Numbered from the stretch's first letter, positions 27,954-35,863 are shown. The stretch is 64,000 nucleotides of DNA from Clostridiales bacterium (GCA_031276195.1 JAISNN010000088.1:1-64000), one strand, 5' to 3'. Numbers and translations are program-made. Notes: a model not told the origin generated them from the sequence alone.

Positions 27954-28877
27954 ATGGACGGATTGAAGCTAAACGCCTTATGCGTAAAAGCGGTCGATTA
28001 TAAGGACAACAAAACATTGCTTACTTTATGCACCATAGAGAAGGGCAAAATCGGCGCGGCGATAAGCGGAGTAAAATCCGAAAAATCAAAGTTACGGTTT
28101 GCGGCTTCTCTTTTGTGCTTCGGCGAATATATTTTTTCGGAGCGCGGCGGCCGCTATACCGTTACGGGCTGCACCCTCACCGACGGTTTTTTTGAGGCGC
28201 GAAACGGCGTCGAACGACTGTATTCCGCGCTGGCGGTAACGGAAATCTTGGACAAAACGACGGAGGAGCATACGGATATTTCCGCGAATATCTATTCCGC
28301 TTTGAACGCCTTGAAAAATATCGCATACGGGGAAAATCCGCTCGGCGCGCTTTTGGAATATACGGTTGCGGCGTCGGCGGAGGCGGGGTACGCTATCGAT
28401 TTGAAAACCTGCGCGGGGTGCGGCGCGCCCGCGGCGGAAGGGTGGTTCGACGCGGAGACGGGAGGCGGAGTTTGCGGGGCGTGCAGAACGCGCAATTCGG
28501 TCGGAATGTCAAAGGGCGCGTTTAGGCTGCTATATAACACGGTATATAACAAAAAGCGCGGTATAGAACCGCGTGAAAACGGCGTTTTAAATTCCGCGAA
28601 TAGCGGCGCGAAAACGCAAAAAAACGACGCTTTGAATTCGGAGGATATCGGCGCGAAAGCGCAAGGGAATGAGGTTTTTAGTTCGGAGAATAGCGGCGCG
28701 AAAACGCGGCGAAACGACGCTTTGAATTCCGGAAACGGCAGTATCGAAATACATAAAAACGACCTTGAAGATAATTTATATGAATGTTTGAGAGTCGTAA
28801 ATTCCTATTTTTCCGCGTGCAACGAGGTTCGTATAAACGCCTTGAATCAGTTGCTGTCTTTGAGATTTTTTAAGTGA
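27954..28877 (+). CDS. recO: DNA repair protein RecO with tandem-repeat insert
   Basis: 307-residue RecO, which loads RecA on SSB-coated DNA with RecR. The N-terminal OB fold (1-80; ALCVKAVDYKDNKTLLTLCT) and zinc cluster (CAGCGAP...CGACR, about residues 151-180) are normal, and the C-terminal helix (NEVRINALNQLLSLRFF) ends the protein. Between YNKKRGIEPR (about 200) and DNLYECLRVV (about 268) is a ~65-residue insert: four 15-residue repeats of NSxNSGAKTxxNDAL, preceded by the palindrome encoding RGIEPR. ATG 27954 follows CGGAG. Separated from era by 19 kb. Confidence 0.9.
   Translation: MDGLKLNALCVKAVDYKDNKTLLTLCTIEKGKIGAAISGVKSEKSKLRFAASLLCFGEYIFSERGGRYTVTGCTLTDGFFEARNGVERLYSALAVTEILDKTTEEHTDISANIYSALNALKNIAYGENPLGALLEYTVAASAEAGYAIDLKTCAGCGAPAAEGWFDAETGGGVCGACRTRNSVGMSKGAFRLLYNTVYNKKRGIEPRENGVLNSANSGAKTQKNDALNSEDIGAKAQGNEVFSSENSGAKTRRNDALNSGNGSIEIHKNDLEDNLYECLRVVNSYFSACNEVRINALNQLLSLRFFK
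28557..28573. repeat. Dispersed palindrome in frame within recO
   Basis: CGCGGTATAGAACCGCG encodes RGIEPR at the left edge of the RecO repeat insert. Identical in design to intergenic copies. Confidence 0.85.
28576..28755 (+). repeat. Four 45-bp in-frame repeats in recO
   Basis: Units of 15 codons (NSANSGAKTQKNDAL, NSEDIGAKAQGNEVF, SSENSGAKTRRNDAL, NSGNGSIEIHKNDLE) with diverging DNA. They lie just before the last helix of RecO. Confidence 0.85.
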
Positions 28878-29316
28878 AATAAGCGTTTGTAAGCGGTTTA
28901 ATTTATAGGTTTTTCAAATGAAATTTTCCTAAGCGCGGAATAATAAGCGTTTATAAGCGGTTTAGTTTATGGGTTTTTTAAGTGAAATTTTTTATCTTTC
29001 ATTAGGATTTTTATTCATTTAACGGATTTTTTTAAAAAAATCCGCGCACGTTTAGCAAATTTTGATAATTTTCCGGAATAAAAAATGAAAAAACATTGAC
29101 ACGGACGCGTTTTTAGGTTAAACTATATTCATAAAACTTTTAATCTTTTTACTTTCATCGCTGAAAACATACGTTTTGCTTTTTTAAACCGTTTTATGAA
29201 GTAAATTTAAAAAGTATATCGGGTGTGTGGATTGAAAGTTTAAGATTAGTATAAAACAATCTAAACGGCGGAAACGGATTTTAATAAAAAATAATAGGCT
29301 AACCGGGGAGGTTCGT
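28878..29316. other. recO tail echo and promoter region
   Basis: Two imperfect copies of TAAGCGTTTRTAAGCGGTTT plus TTTTTTAAGTGAAAT, which starts inside the recO end, at 28866-28990. Beyond it is AT-rich DNA carrying the promoter at 29096. No gene. Confidence 0.6.
29096..29124 (+). promoter_or_regulatory. Sigma-A promoter upstream of the zinc-ribbon gene
   Basis: TTGACA (29096-29101), 17-bp spacer, TAAACT (29119-29124); leader of about 185 nt to the start codon. Confidence 0.5.
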
Positions 29317-29817
29317 ATGGTTTGTATCGGTTGCGGCAGGGAAATTGGCGGCGGCGAGCAGTATTGCAAGCATTGCGGCTTTAAATCCGATGTAACTTAT
29401 GCCCGAAACGGCGGCGGCGCGTCGGGCGGCGGCGCGAAAGCGAAAAAACGTAAGGCTGCCGGCGCGGAGTACGGTTGGGATTCGTTCGCGCAGGTGAAAG
29501 GCGGAGCGTTGGAGGGCTATTATCAGCCCGCCGTCATTAAACGCCGCGGGCTGTGTGCGCGGAAACCGCGCGTTTCAAAGGTGTATGACGGCGCGGCGGT
29601 CGTTTCGCTTTTTATCGCGGCGGCGGCTTTGGTTTGCGCTTTTTTGGGCGTATTCGGGGTTGCCGTCGTTCCTTATGCGGGCGCGGCGCTTGCGGTTGCC
29701 GCGGTGATCGCGGCGTTTGCGGAAAAGCGTAAAAATTTTAACTATACATATGTCGGAATCGCACTCGGAATTATCGCCTTTTTTGGTTCGGTATACGGAA
29801 TTTTTATCGGATTATAA
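29317..29817 (+). CDS. Zinc-ribbon membrane protein
   Basis: 166 residues. An N-terminal zinc ribbon (CIGCGREIGGGEQYCKHCG, two CxxC pairs at about residues 3-6 and 17-20) is followed by a Gly/Ala/Lys linker and two to three hydrophobic segments from residue ~88 (VVSLFIAAAALVCAFLGVF; YAGAALAVAAVIAAF; ALGIIAFFGSVYGIFIG). This layout is common in Bacillota proteins of unknown function. GGGGAGG precedes ATG 29317. A degraded copy of its last ~45 bp follows at an offset of 122 bp. Confidence 0.75.
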   Translation: MVCIGCGREIGGGEQYCKHCGFKSDVTYARNGGGASGGGAKAKKRKAAGAEYGWDSFAQVKGGALEGYYQPAVIKRRGLCARKPRVSKVYDGAAVVSLFIAAAALVCAFLGVFGVAVVPYAGAALAVAAVIAAFAEKRKNFNYTYVGIALGIIAFFGSVYGIFIGL

Positions 29818-29892
29818 AAAAAATCGAAACGGGTTGAGGCTATATTAAAAACGGAATTAAAAATTCAAATGTCTAAACCGCGTATTTTTAGA

Positions 29893-29952
29893 TTATCGCT
29901 TTTTTGGGTTCGGTATACGGAATTTTTATCGGACTATAAAAAAATCGAAACG
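29893..29952 (+). repeat. Echo of the zinc-ribbon gene 3' end
   Basis: About 60 bp repeat the end of the gene, its stop and the following AAAATCGAAACG at an offset of 122 bp (shared TTCGGTATACGGAATTTTTA). Confidence 0.85.
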
Positions 29953-30044
29953 CGGGATGCGTAATTAGGAAAAATTAATGCCATTTCATTTTCCGTTTCG
30001 GAAGTGAAACGGCATAAGAAATCGGAGGATCGGTAAAAAACATA

Positions 30045-30635
30045 ATGTCTGAAAATCATAAAACGAGATTGAAAATTTTTAACGAGGCTCTTATTTTGTT
30101 CTCGCAAAGGGGATACAAAAACGTTACGATGAGAGATATCGCGTGCGCCGTGGGCATCAAGGCGGGTTCGATTTACAGCCATTTCAAGTCGAAATCGCAC
30201 CTTTTGGGAGAGATGTACGATTTCTTTTTGGAAAAGCAAAGGGAGATCGCGCCGTCTCTCGAAAAGTTGCTTGCGGACGCCGAAACTAAGCCCATACGCG
30301 AGGTTTTTATGTCGCTGGACTATCATTTTTCGGATGCGGAGGAATTGATGGACAGGATCGTCGTCGTCGCCTGCGCCGAATCGCGGACGGACGAACTGAG
30401 CGGCGAATTTGTCCGCAAAACGTATACCGAACTGCCGAAAAAATATTTGGGCGCGCTTTTGGAAAAACTGATCGAAATCGGACGCATAGAACCTATGAAC
30501 GTGGACAATTTTTTGTATATTTTTTCGAGCGTCGCGTTCTATACGACGATGCGGCTGTTCACGAAATATCAACCGACCGTCGAGCAGTGGCTGCGCGTTT
30601 GGGAGACGATGTTTTCGATGATAAAACAAAAGTAG
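30045..30635 (+). CDS. TetR-family transcriptional regulator
   Basis: 196 residues. The N-terminal helix-turn-helix is typical: ALILFSQRGYKNVTMRDIA...VGIKAGSIYSHFKSKSHLL (about residues 14-54). The C-terminal ligand domain is all-helical and not assignable. Start ATG 30045 has GGAGG about 16 bases upstream, a loose spacing. It is alone between repeat regions; the target could be the palindromic operator upstream of the MMPL exporter 10 kb away, but this is only a guess. Confidence 0.87.
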   Translation: MSENHKTRLKIFNEALILFSQRGYKNVTMRDIACAVGIKAGSIYSHFKSKSHLLGEMYDFFLEKQREIAPSLEKLLADAETKPIREVFMSLDYHFSDAEELMDRIVVVACAESRTDELSGEFVRKTYTELPKKYLGALLEKLIEIGRIEPMNVDNFLYIFSSVAFYTTMRLFTKYQPTVEQWLRVWETMFSMIKQK

Positions 30636-31146
30636 ACCGGATCGTTTTATGATTGTTTTAGAAAATTTTGAATTGCGGAAACGGAAACGATTAACGGTTT
30701 GCAAAAAATCAATACGACGGCAAACGCGCCTTAAATAATTCAAAAATATTTACGGCGTATTTTTATACATTTACGACGCAAAATCGAAACGTTTAAAGTA
30801 TTATTTCATATGAGATACCAAAGGGTTTGCGGAGTTATTACGGCGTTATTTATGTGATATGCCGAAAGGGTTTACGGTATTATCCGTATGAGATATTAAA
30901 AATGTTTACGGCATTATTTTTTTATACGTTTATTACATAATGCGGAAACGTTTACGGTATTATTTCATATGAGATACCAAAGGGTTTGCGGAGTTATTAC
31001 GGCGTTATTTATGTGATATACCGAAAAGGTTTACGGTATTATTCGTATGAGATATTAAAAATGCTTACGGCATTGTTCTTTATATATTTACTATATAATA
31101 CATAGTTTGGTATTGCTTTTTATAAGGAGCGGATAAGGAAATACAT
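30636..31146. repeat. 159-bp duplicated repeat block upstream of the cysteine desulfurase
   Basis: Two copies of a 159-bp block (TATTTCATATGAGATACCAA at 30802 and 30961), each itself made of two ~80-bp halves sharing GTTTACGGTATTAT and ATGAGATA. A TATAAT at 31094-31099 may be a -10 box; the nearest -35-like TTGTTC is only 15 bp away. Confidence 0.8.
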
Positions 31147-32430
31147 ATGATTTATTTGGATTATGCGGCGGATACCCCCGCGGACGAAGCCGTTTTGAAG
31201 GTTTTTTTGGAAACGCAAAGGGAATTTTTTGCCAATCCGAATTCCTCTCACGCCTTAGGCGCGGCGGCGGCGGAAAGGCTGAAAACGGAAATTGAGAAAA
31301 TTAAGAGTTTTTTTGAGGGCGCGGAAGACTATGAATTCATTCCCACAGCGACCGCGAGCGAGGCGAATAATCTCGCTTTGAGGGGAATAGCCGAAAGTTA
31401 TAAAGAAAACGGAAAACATATAATATCCACATATTTGGAGCATCCGTCCGTAGGCGGCGCGCTTACGTATTTGCAGGGGAGGGGCTATGAGGTCGAACTC
31501 GTCCAGGTCAAAAAAGACGGAAAAATCGACCTCGAACACCTCGAATCGCTGATGAGAAAGGATACGGTTTTGGTTTCGGTGTGCGCGGTCGACAGCGAAT
31601 TAGGGACGGTTCAGCCGATCGGGGAGATTGCGAAGATCGTTTCAAAATATCCGTTATGCCGTTTCCACACGGACGCGGCGCAAGCGGTCGGGAGGCTTTC
31701 GGAATACAAAGATTTGACGCATAAAGATAAGGACGGGGATAAAGACTACGGAAATGGGAAATTTCATACGGACGCGGCGCAAGCGGTCGGGAGGCTTTCG
31801 GAATACAAAGACTTGACGCATAAAGATAAGGACGGGGATAAAGGCGGCGGAAAGGATAAGGATGTTAAATTTTCACTTCAAGGTATTTCTTGCCTATCGT
31901 TCGCCGCGCATAAATTTTACGGATTGAACGGCGCGGCGTTTTTGGTTCGTCATAAAAAAACGGTTTTAACCCCTTTGATTCACGGAGGGAGCAACGCTTC
32001 TTTGTATCGCGGGGGAACGCCTTCGCTGCCGCTCGCCGCGTCCGCAAGAGAGGCTATCGAACGCGCGTATTCGGAGGCGGAAACGCGGTATAGAAGCGTC
32101 CTTTTTCTCAACGTTTTTTTGAGAGATGAATTGTCAAAAATCAAAAGGATCAAGATAAACAGTCCGAAAGACGCGTCGCCTTATATCCTCAATATAAGCG
32201 TCGACGGGATCAAGGGCGAAGACACAAAGGACGCGCTCGGCAAGCGCGGAATCTGCGTGTCGGTCAAGTCCGCCTGCTCCGTCAAAAATGTGCCGTCAAA
32301 GGCGGTCTATGCCGTTACGGGCGACAAAAAACGCGCCGCGTCGTCTTTCCGCGTCAGCCTTTCGCACTTGACGGCGCGAAGCGAAGCGGAGGAATTCATA
32401 AGAGCGGTGAGGGAGATTTGCGGCGAATGA
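31147..32430 (+). CDS. Cysteine desulfurase (NifS/IscS family) with a 33-residue duplication in the active-site region
   Basis: 427-residue PLP enzyme that releases sulfur from cysteine for Fe-S clusters and tRNA thiolation. Conserved parts: YLDYAADTP at the N-terminus, NPNSSHALG, the TATASEANNLAL loop, PLP lysine in SFAAHKFYG, catalytic Cys in KSACS, and the SSFRVSLSHLT segment. The PLP-contact segment FHTDAAQAVGRLSEYKDLTH is present twice, 33 residues apart (about residues 173 and 206), joined by Asp/Lys/Gly-rich linkers. Usual length is about 380-390. Only one copy can occupy the site. Neighbours ttcA-like and a CymR-like regulator fit a sulfur role. ATG 31147 follows AAGGAGCGG by about 13 bases. 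Confidence 0.9.
   Translation: MIYLDYAADTPADEAVLKVFLETQREFFANPNSSHALGAAAAERLKTEIEKIKSFFEGAEDYEFIPTATASEANNLALRGIAESYKENGKHIISTYLEHPSVGGALTYLQGRGYEVELVQVKKDGKIDLEHLESLMRKDTVLVSVCAVDSELGTVQPIGEIAKIVSKYPLCRFHTDAAQAVGRLSEYKDLTHKDKDGDKDYGNGKFHTDAAQAVGRLSEYKDLTHKDKDGDKGGGKDKDVKFSLQGISCLSFAAHKFYGLNGAAFLVRHKKTVLTPLIHGGSNASLYRGGTPSLPLAASAREAIERAYSEAETRYRSVLFLNVFLRDELSKIKRIKINSPKDASPYILNISVDGIKGEDTKDALGKRGICVSVKSACSVKNVPSKAVYAVTGDKKRAASSFRVSLSHLTARSEAEEFIRAVREICGE
31663..31860 (+). repeat. 99-bp tandem duplication within the cysteine desulfurase gene
   Basis: Units begin at 31663 and 31762 (99 bp = 33 codons), nearly identical over at least 80 bp. Both keep codons for HTDAAQAVGRLSEYKDL, so an essential motif is duplicated rather than a linker. 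Confidence 0.95.
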
Positions 32431-32663
32431 ATTTATCTTTATCCGTATAGAAAATTTATAAAAACAACGGAAAATTTAATAAAAACGATACGGGAACATA
32501 TAAAAAGCGATTAAAAAAACATACCGCGTAAAACGTTATAAAATAGTATATATCTTGTGATATATATTATATTATATTATATTATATTATAAATAACGCC
32601 GCAAAAAAAGCCGGCAAAAAAACGCGGCGTAAAATAATTCGGTTCACGAAAAAAAGGTGAAAA

Positions 32664-33497
32664 ATGGAAAGATACGAACAAATCGAAAGAAGTATAATCA
32701 CCACATACCGGGCGCATATTTGGAAAAAATTCGTCGAGGCGGTCAACGAATACCGATTGATCAAAAACGGCGATAAAATCGCCGTCTGCATTTCGGGCGG
32801 CAAGGATTCTATGCTTATGGCGAAGTGCTTTCAGGAATTGAAAAAACACGGAAAAAATAACTTCGAGGCGGTCTATCTCGTTATGGATCCCGGCTATAAC
32901 GAAATCAACCGCTTGACGATAGAAAATAACGCCAAACTTTTGAACATTCCGGTCACGGTATTCGATTCGGATATTTTTGAGGCGGTCGCGTCCGTCGACA
33001 AAACGCCGTGTTATCTTTGCGCGAGAATGAGACGCGGCTGTCTGTACTCGAAAGCGAAAGAATTGGGATGCAACAAAATCGCGCTCGGACATCATTTCGA
33101 CGACGTGATCGAAACGGTTATGATGGGTATTTTGTATAACGGACAGATTCAATCGATGATGCCGAAACTGCATAGCGACAATTTCGAGGGGATGGAGTTG
33201 ATCCGTCCGCTGTATAAGGTCAAGGAGCGCGACATAATAAATTGGAAAAATTATAACGACCTGAATTTCATTCAATGCGCCTGCCGCTTCACGGAGAACT
33301 GCACGGTTTGCGACAACGGGGGAGGCGGTTCGAAAAGACAGGAAATGAAATATCTTATTAAGACATTGAGAAAAAACAATCCGAACGCCGATTTAAATAT
33401 TTTTAACAGTATGTATAATATCAATCTCGATACGGCGATAGGGTATAAAAAGGACGGCATAAGACACGGATTTTTAGACGGATATGAGGAGAGTTGA
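32664..33497 (+). CDS. TtcA-like PP-loop tRNA thiolation enzyme
   Basis: 277-residue ATP-pyrophosphatase of the TtcA/TilS superfamily, likely tRNA 2-thiocytidine synthesis. The PP-loop is ISGGKDSMLMAK (about residues 43-54); CYLCARMRRG (about 115-124) provides the central CxxC that binds an Fe-S cluster in TtcA; ALGHHFDD and the C-terminal C...C pair (CTVCDNG) are also present. ATG 32664 follows AAAGGTGAAAA. The cysteine desulfurase upstream is a plausible sulfur donor. Its last ~100 bp are echoed downstream. Confidence 0.87.
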   Translation: MERYEQIERSIITTYRAHIWKKFVEAVNEYRLIKNGDKIAVCISGGKDSMLMAKCFQELKKHGKNNFEAVYLVMDPGYNEINRLTIENNAKLLNIPVTVFDSDIFEAVASVDKTPCYLCARMRRGCLYSKAKELGCNKIALGHHFDDVIETVMMGILYNGQIQSMMPKLHSDNFEGMELIRPLYKVKERDIINWKNYNDLNFIQCACRFTENCTVCDNGGGGSKRQEMKYLIKTLRKNNPNADLNIFNSMYNINLDTAIGYKKDGIRHGFLDGYEES

Positions 33498-33499
33498 TC

Positions 33500-33612
33500 G
33501 CCGCTTTAAATATTTTTAACGGTATGTATAATATCAATCCCGATACGGCGATAGGGTATAAAAAGGACGGCATAAGGCACAAATTTTTGGACGGATATGA
33601 GGAGAGTTGATC
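33500..33612 (+). repeat. Echo of the ttcA-like gene 3' end
   Basis: About 110 bp repeat the end of the gene (from TTTAAATATTTTTAAC through GAGGAGAGTTGATCGCC) at an offset of 113 bp, with about 90 percent identity by eye. The copy ends nine bases before the convergent regulator gene. Confidence 0.92.
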
Positions 33613-33620
33613 GCCGGTCG

Positions 33621-34052
33621 TTAAATATAAAACATATATCCCGTTCCCGTCGTCTTGCTTTTTTCGACGACGGCTTGCAGGGTGATTCCGTTCAAAAGAT
33701 TTCCGACGAACGAGTCCAGCGGCTCCCAAACCGTGCTTTGAACGGCCTTTTCGATATACGCCGACGGCGAATCGAAATTTATTTCCGTGCGTTCAAAAAG
33801 CCCCGTTTCCGTCGCTTTCAGAATGTCCGAAACCGTGATTTTGTCTGCGGAAACGTCCAAAAAATAGCCGCCTTGCGAGCCTTTGACCGACTGGACAAGC
33901 CCCGCATTTTTCAAAAGCGACAAGACTTGTTCCAAATATATCTTGGAAATTCCGAGTTTTTTTGCTATATCGACGGCGGTTTGGTGCGCGGAACGCTCCG
34001 CAAGACAGACCATAACGGCGATTCCGTAACGTCCTTTCGTTGAAATTCTCAT
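33621..34052 (-). CDS. Rrf2-family regulator, CymR-like
   Basis: 143 residues. MRISTKGRYGIAVMVCLAE and the winged helix (SKIYLEQVLSLLKNAGLVQS, KGSQGGYFL) are typical Rrf2; the C-terminal GYMFYI resembles the end of CymR, the cysteine-metabolism repressor of Bacilli. The three-cysteine Fe-S ligand cluster of IscR is missing (one Cys only, in the HTH part), again favouring CymR. The ATG at 34052 is chosen over one three codons upstream because AAAGGATGG then sits at proper spacing. It faces the desulfurase/ttcA genes convergently and the ABC gene divergently; control of sulfur genes is inferred. Confidence 0.87.
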   Translation of the reverse strand: MRISTKGRYGIAVMVCLAERSAHQTAVDIAKKLGISKIYLEQVLSLLKNAGLVQSVKGSQGGYFLDVSADKITVSDILKATETGLFERTEINFDSPSAYIEKAVQSTVWEPLDSFVGNLLNGITLQAVVEKSKTTGTGYMFYI

Positions 34053-34167
34053 ATGAACCATCCTTTAAAGAAATTTTTTTGCAATAAATAAATCGCGGAT
34101 ATATACATTGATATTGTTTAACTTTCAAAAACAGTATAAGTTTATATGTTTGATATACATTGGCTAT

Positions 34168-34196
34168 ATTTTAAAGCATTTAGGCGAATTTGTCAA
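34168..34196 (-). promoter_or_regulatory. Sigma-A promoter for the CymR-like gene
   Basis: Reading the - strand: TTGACA (34196-34191), 17-bp spacer, TAAAAT (34173-34168). About 115 nt upstream of the start codon. Confidence 0.75.
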
Positions 34197-34211
34197 TAGG
34201 TTTAGGATAAT

Positions 34212-34340
34212 TTGAAAAATAAGGATTTTAAAGTTTAAGATATGAATGAATTAACGCCGAGAAAGGTCGAAAATATCTTTAACGGAGCGGATCGAAAAGT
34301 ATCGCCGATAAAGGTCAAAAAAAGTATCTCTGCGGAGCGT
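34212..34340 (+). repeat. Degraded copies of the ABC gene 5' end
   Basis: Copy A (34212-34290) repeats TGAAAAATAAGGATTTTAAA, the ATG context and first codons of the downstream gene; copy B (34304-34340) repeats GGTCAAAAAAAGTATCTCT. The true gene start at 34373 is the third copy. Copy A contains its own ATG at 34242 opening a 36-codon frame to 34352. Confidence 0.85.
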
Positions 34341-34352
34341 ATTGAAAAATAA
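34242..34352 (+). pseudogene. 36-residue open frame echoing the ABC protein N-terminus
   Basis: ATG 34242 to TAA 34352. The product begins MNELTPRKVENIF, mirroring MNELTLKNVKKKY of the next gene, and later reads VKKSISAERIEK from copy B. Probably a by-product of tandem duplication; whether it is translated is unknown. It shares the AAGGATTTTAAAG upstream context of the true gene. Confidence 0.4.
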
Positions 34353-34372
34353 GGATTTTAAAGTTTGAAAAT

Positions 34373-35698
34373 ATGAATGAATTAACGCTGAAAAACGTCA
34401 AAAAAAAGTATCTCTACGGAGCAAACGCCCTGAACGGGGTGAGTTTTTCTCTGAAAAAAAACGAACGCTTGACGCTGTTCGGCGGCGGCGGCGCGGGGAA
34501 AACAACTCTCTTGAAGGCCGTTGCGGGATTGACGGACTTCGATGGGGAAATTCTTCTCGACGGGGTTGACATACGCGGAATTCCTCTTAAAAAGAGGGGT
34601 ATTTCGATGACCTTTCCCGACGCGTTTAAGCCGCGGAAAAGCGTCTATGAAAACCTCCGTTTTTCCTTTGAAATCCGCGGTATAGAAGGGAAAATTTTTG
34701 AGGAAAAATTGCGCGAAATAGACGGAATTTTCGGTATAGGATATCTGTACTTTTTTAAGTTTAAAGATCTAAACCAAAGGCAGAAAGCCGTCGTTACCGC
34801 CGTGCGCTGCCTTATACGCGAAGCGGAATTGTATATCCTCGACAATCCGTTAAAGGGCTTGCCAAAAGAAGAAAAGCGTGATTTTCTATTGAAAATGTTG
34901 ACCTATTTAAAGGGGCGCGGTACGCTGATCTATGCGACGGACGACCTCGGCGAGGCGCGTTTTTTGAATTTTTTCAATGTCATTTTGGATTGCGGATATG
35001 TGAGCGGAAAGGGCTTTTTTTCCGAACTGTATTTTAAACCGCGCGAACTTTCGGTTTGCCGCCTTTTGGGAATGAACGTCTTTGCGGACGGGGAGGAATA
35101 TGCCGTCGTGAAACCCGAGAATTTGGAATTTGAGCCGTATAGCCTTGAACGGCTTAGTAAGGAGAAAGAGGAGAACGACGGGCGCGGCCGCCGCGATGAA
35201 AACGGCTTAAAAGATGATTATAACGGAGAAACGGGCGCGTTTTTTTGCGGTTCGGTTGGAAATGCGGCGGAAGATGAGAGCGGTTTGAGCGGTGATGATA
35301 GTGGGGAAACGGACGCGGTTTTTTGCGGTTCGGTTGGAAATGCGGCGGAAGATGAGAGCGGTTTGAGCGGTGATGAGAACGGGGAAACGGACGCGGTTTT
35401 TCGCGGTTCGGTTGGAAATAAGACGGGAAATGAGATCGGTCGCGGAAAAAAAACAGACGGGAATTTTAAAAGTTTATGCGCGGAGGCGGTGTTGATCGGG
35501 ATCGAGAGCGGTTTTATGTGTGAGGTATATCATTTCGTTGCGGAAAGAGAGCCGCGGGAGTTTTTTTGCGCGGCGCGTTCCTTTTCTCCCGAAAACGGCG
35601 GATCTATACCGCCGAAAATCGGTGAAAAATACGCGCTTTTTTATGACGAAACGAAGGCTTTACGATATAATAAAGCGGATGAAAAGGCGATAGATTGA
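34373..35698 (+). CDS. Degenerate ABC transporter ATP-binding protein (MalK-like)
   Basis: 441 residues. Walker A (GGGGAGKTTLL, about 38-48) is intact, but other ABC motifs are not: the Q-loop reads ISMTFPDAFKP (Pro for Gln), the LSGGQ signature is replaced by LNQRQ, the Walker B glutamate is Asn (LYILDNPLKGL) and the switch His is Asp (YATDDLGEA). After the nucleotide-binding domain, a TOBE-like tail is split by ~100 residues of acidic 26-residue repeats (GETDAVFCGSVGNAAEDESGLSGD). ATP hydrolysis is doubtful; the frame is intact, so it is kept. No permease lies nearby. ATG 34373 has weak Shine-Dalgarno and sits in triplicated 5' sequence. Confidence 0.8.
   Translation: MNELTLKNVKKKYLYGANALNGVSFSLKKNERLTLFGGGGAGKTTLLKAVAGLTDFDGEILLDGVDIRGIPLKKRGISMTFPDAFKPRKSVYENLRFSFEIRGIEGKIFEEKLREIDGIFGIGYLYFFKFKDLNQRQKAVVTAVRCLIREAELYILDNPLKGLPKEEKRDFLLKMLTYLKGRGTLIYATDDLGEARFLNFFNVILDCGYVSGKGFFSELYFKPRELSVCRLLGMNVFADGEEYAVVKPENLEFEPYSLERLSKEKEENDGRGRRDENGLKDDYNGETGAFFCGSVGNAAEDESGLSGDDSGETDAVFCGSVGNAAEDESGLSGDENGETDAVFRGSVGNKTGNEIGRGKKTDGNFKSLCAEAVLIGIESGFMCEVYHFVAEREPREFFCAARSFSPENGGSIPPKIGEKYALFYDETKALRYNKADEKAID
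35211..35450 (+). repeat. Three 78-bp in-frame repeats in the ABC gene
   Basis: TTCGGTTGGA occurs at 35251, 35329 and 35407: period 78 bp = 26 codons. The first two units are nearly identical, the third diverged. Confidence 0.9.
35596..35614. repeat. Dispersed palindrome in frame near the ABC gene 3' end
   Basis: CGGCGGATCTATACCGCCG encodes GGSIPP; arms of six bases flank a 7-base centre matching the GATCTATA orientation of other copies. Confidence 0.75.
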
Positions 35699-35765
35699 TG
35701 AAGCGATACGGAAATCGATCCTTAAATTATGACACATTATACCCCTTAAAATTGATATTTAAGGC

Positions 35766-35808
35766 AAAAAAGCGGAATACTTAAACAGATTAAGTATTCC
35801 GCTTTTTT
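35766..35808. terminator. Perfect bidirectional hairpin terminator
   Basis: AAGCGGAATACTTAA / TTAAGTATTCCGCTT with loop ACAGA, flanked by A6 and T6. Its core TTAAACAGATTAA is the reverse complement of the core of the hairpin at 54990, so it belongs to a repeated hairpin family. Confidence 0.85.
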
Positions 35809-35826
35809 GTTTGCATAGTATTCTGA

Positions 35827-35863
35827 AAAATCCCCTCGCGCATTCCGCGGAGGGGATTTTTTT
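35827..35863 (+). terminator. Strong GC-rich hairpin with T8 tail
   Basis: AATCCCCTCGCG / CGCGGAGGGGATT (one bulged G) around CATTC, then T8. The GGAGGGGATT arm resembles the 126-bp element hairpin. Confidence 0.75.
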
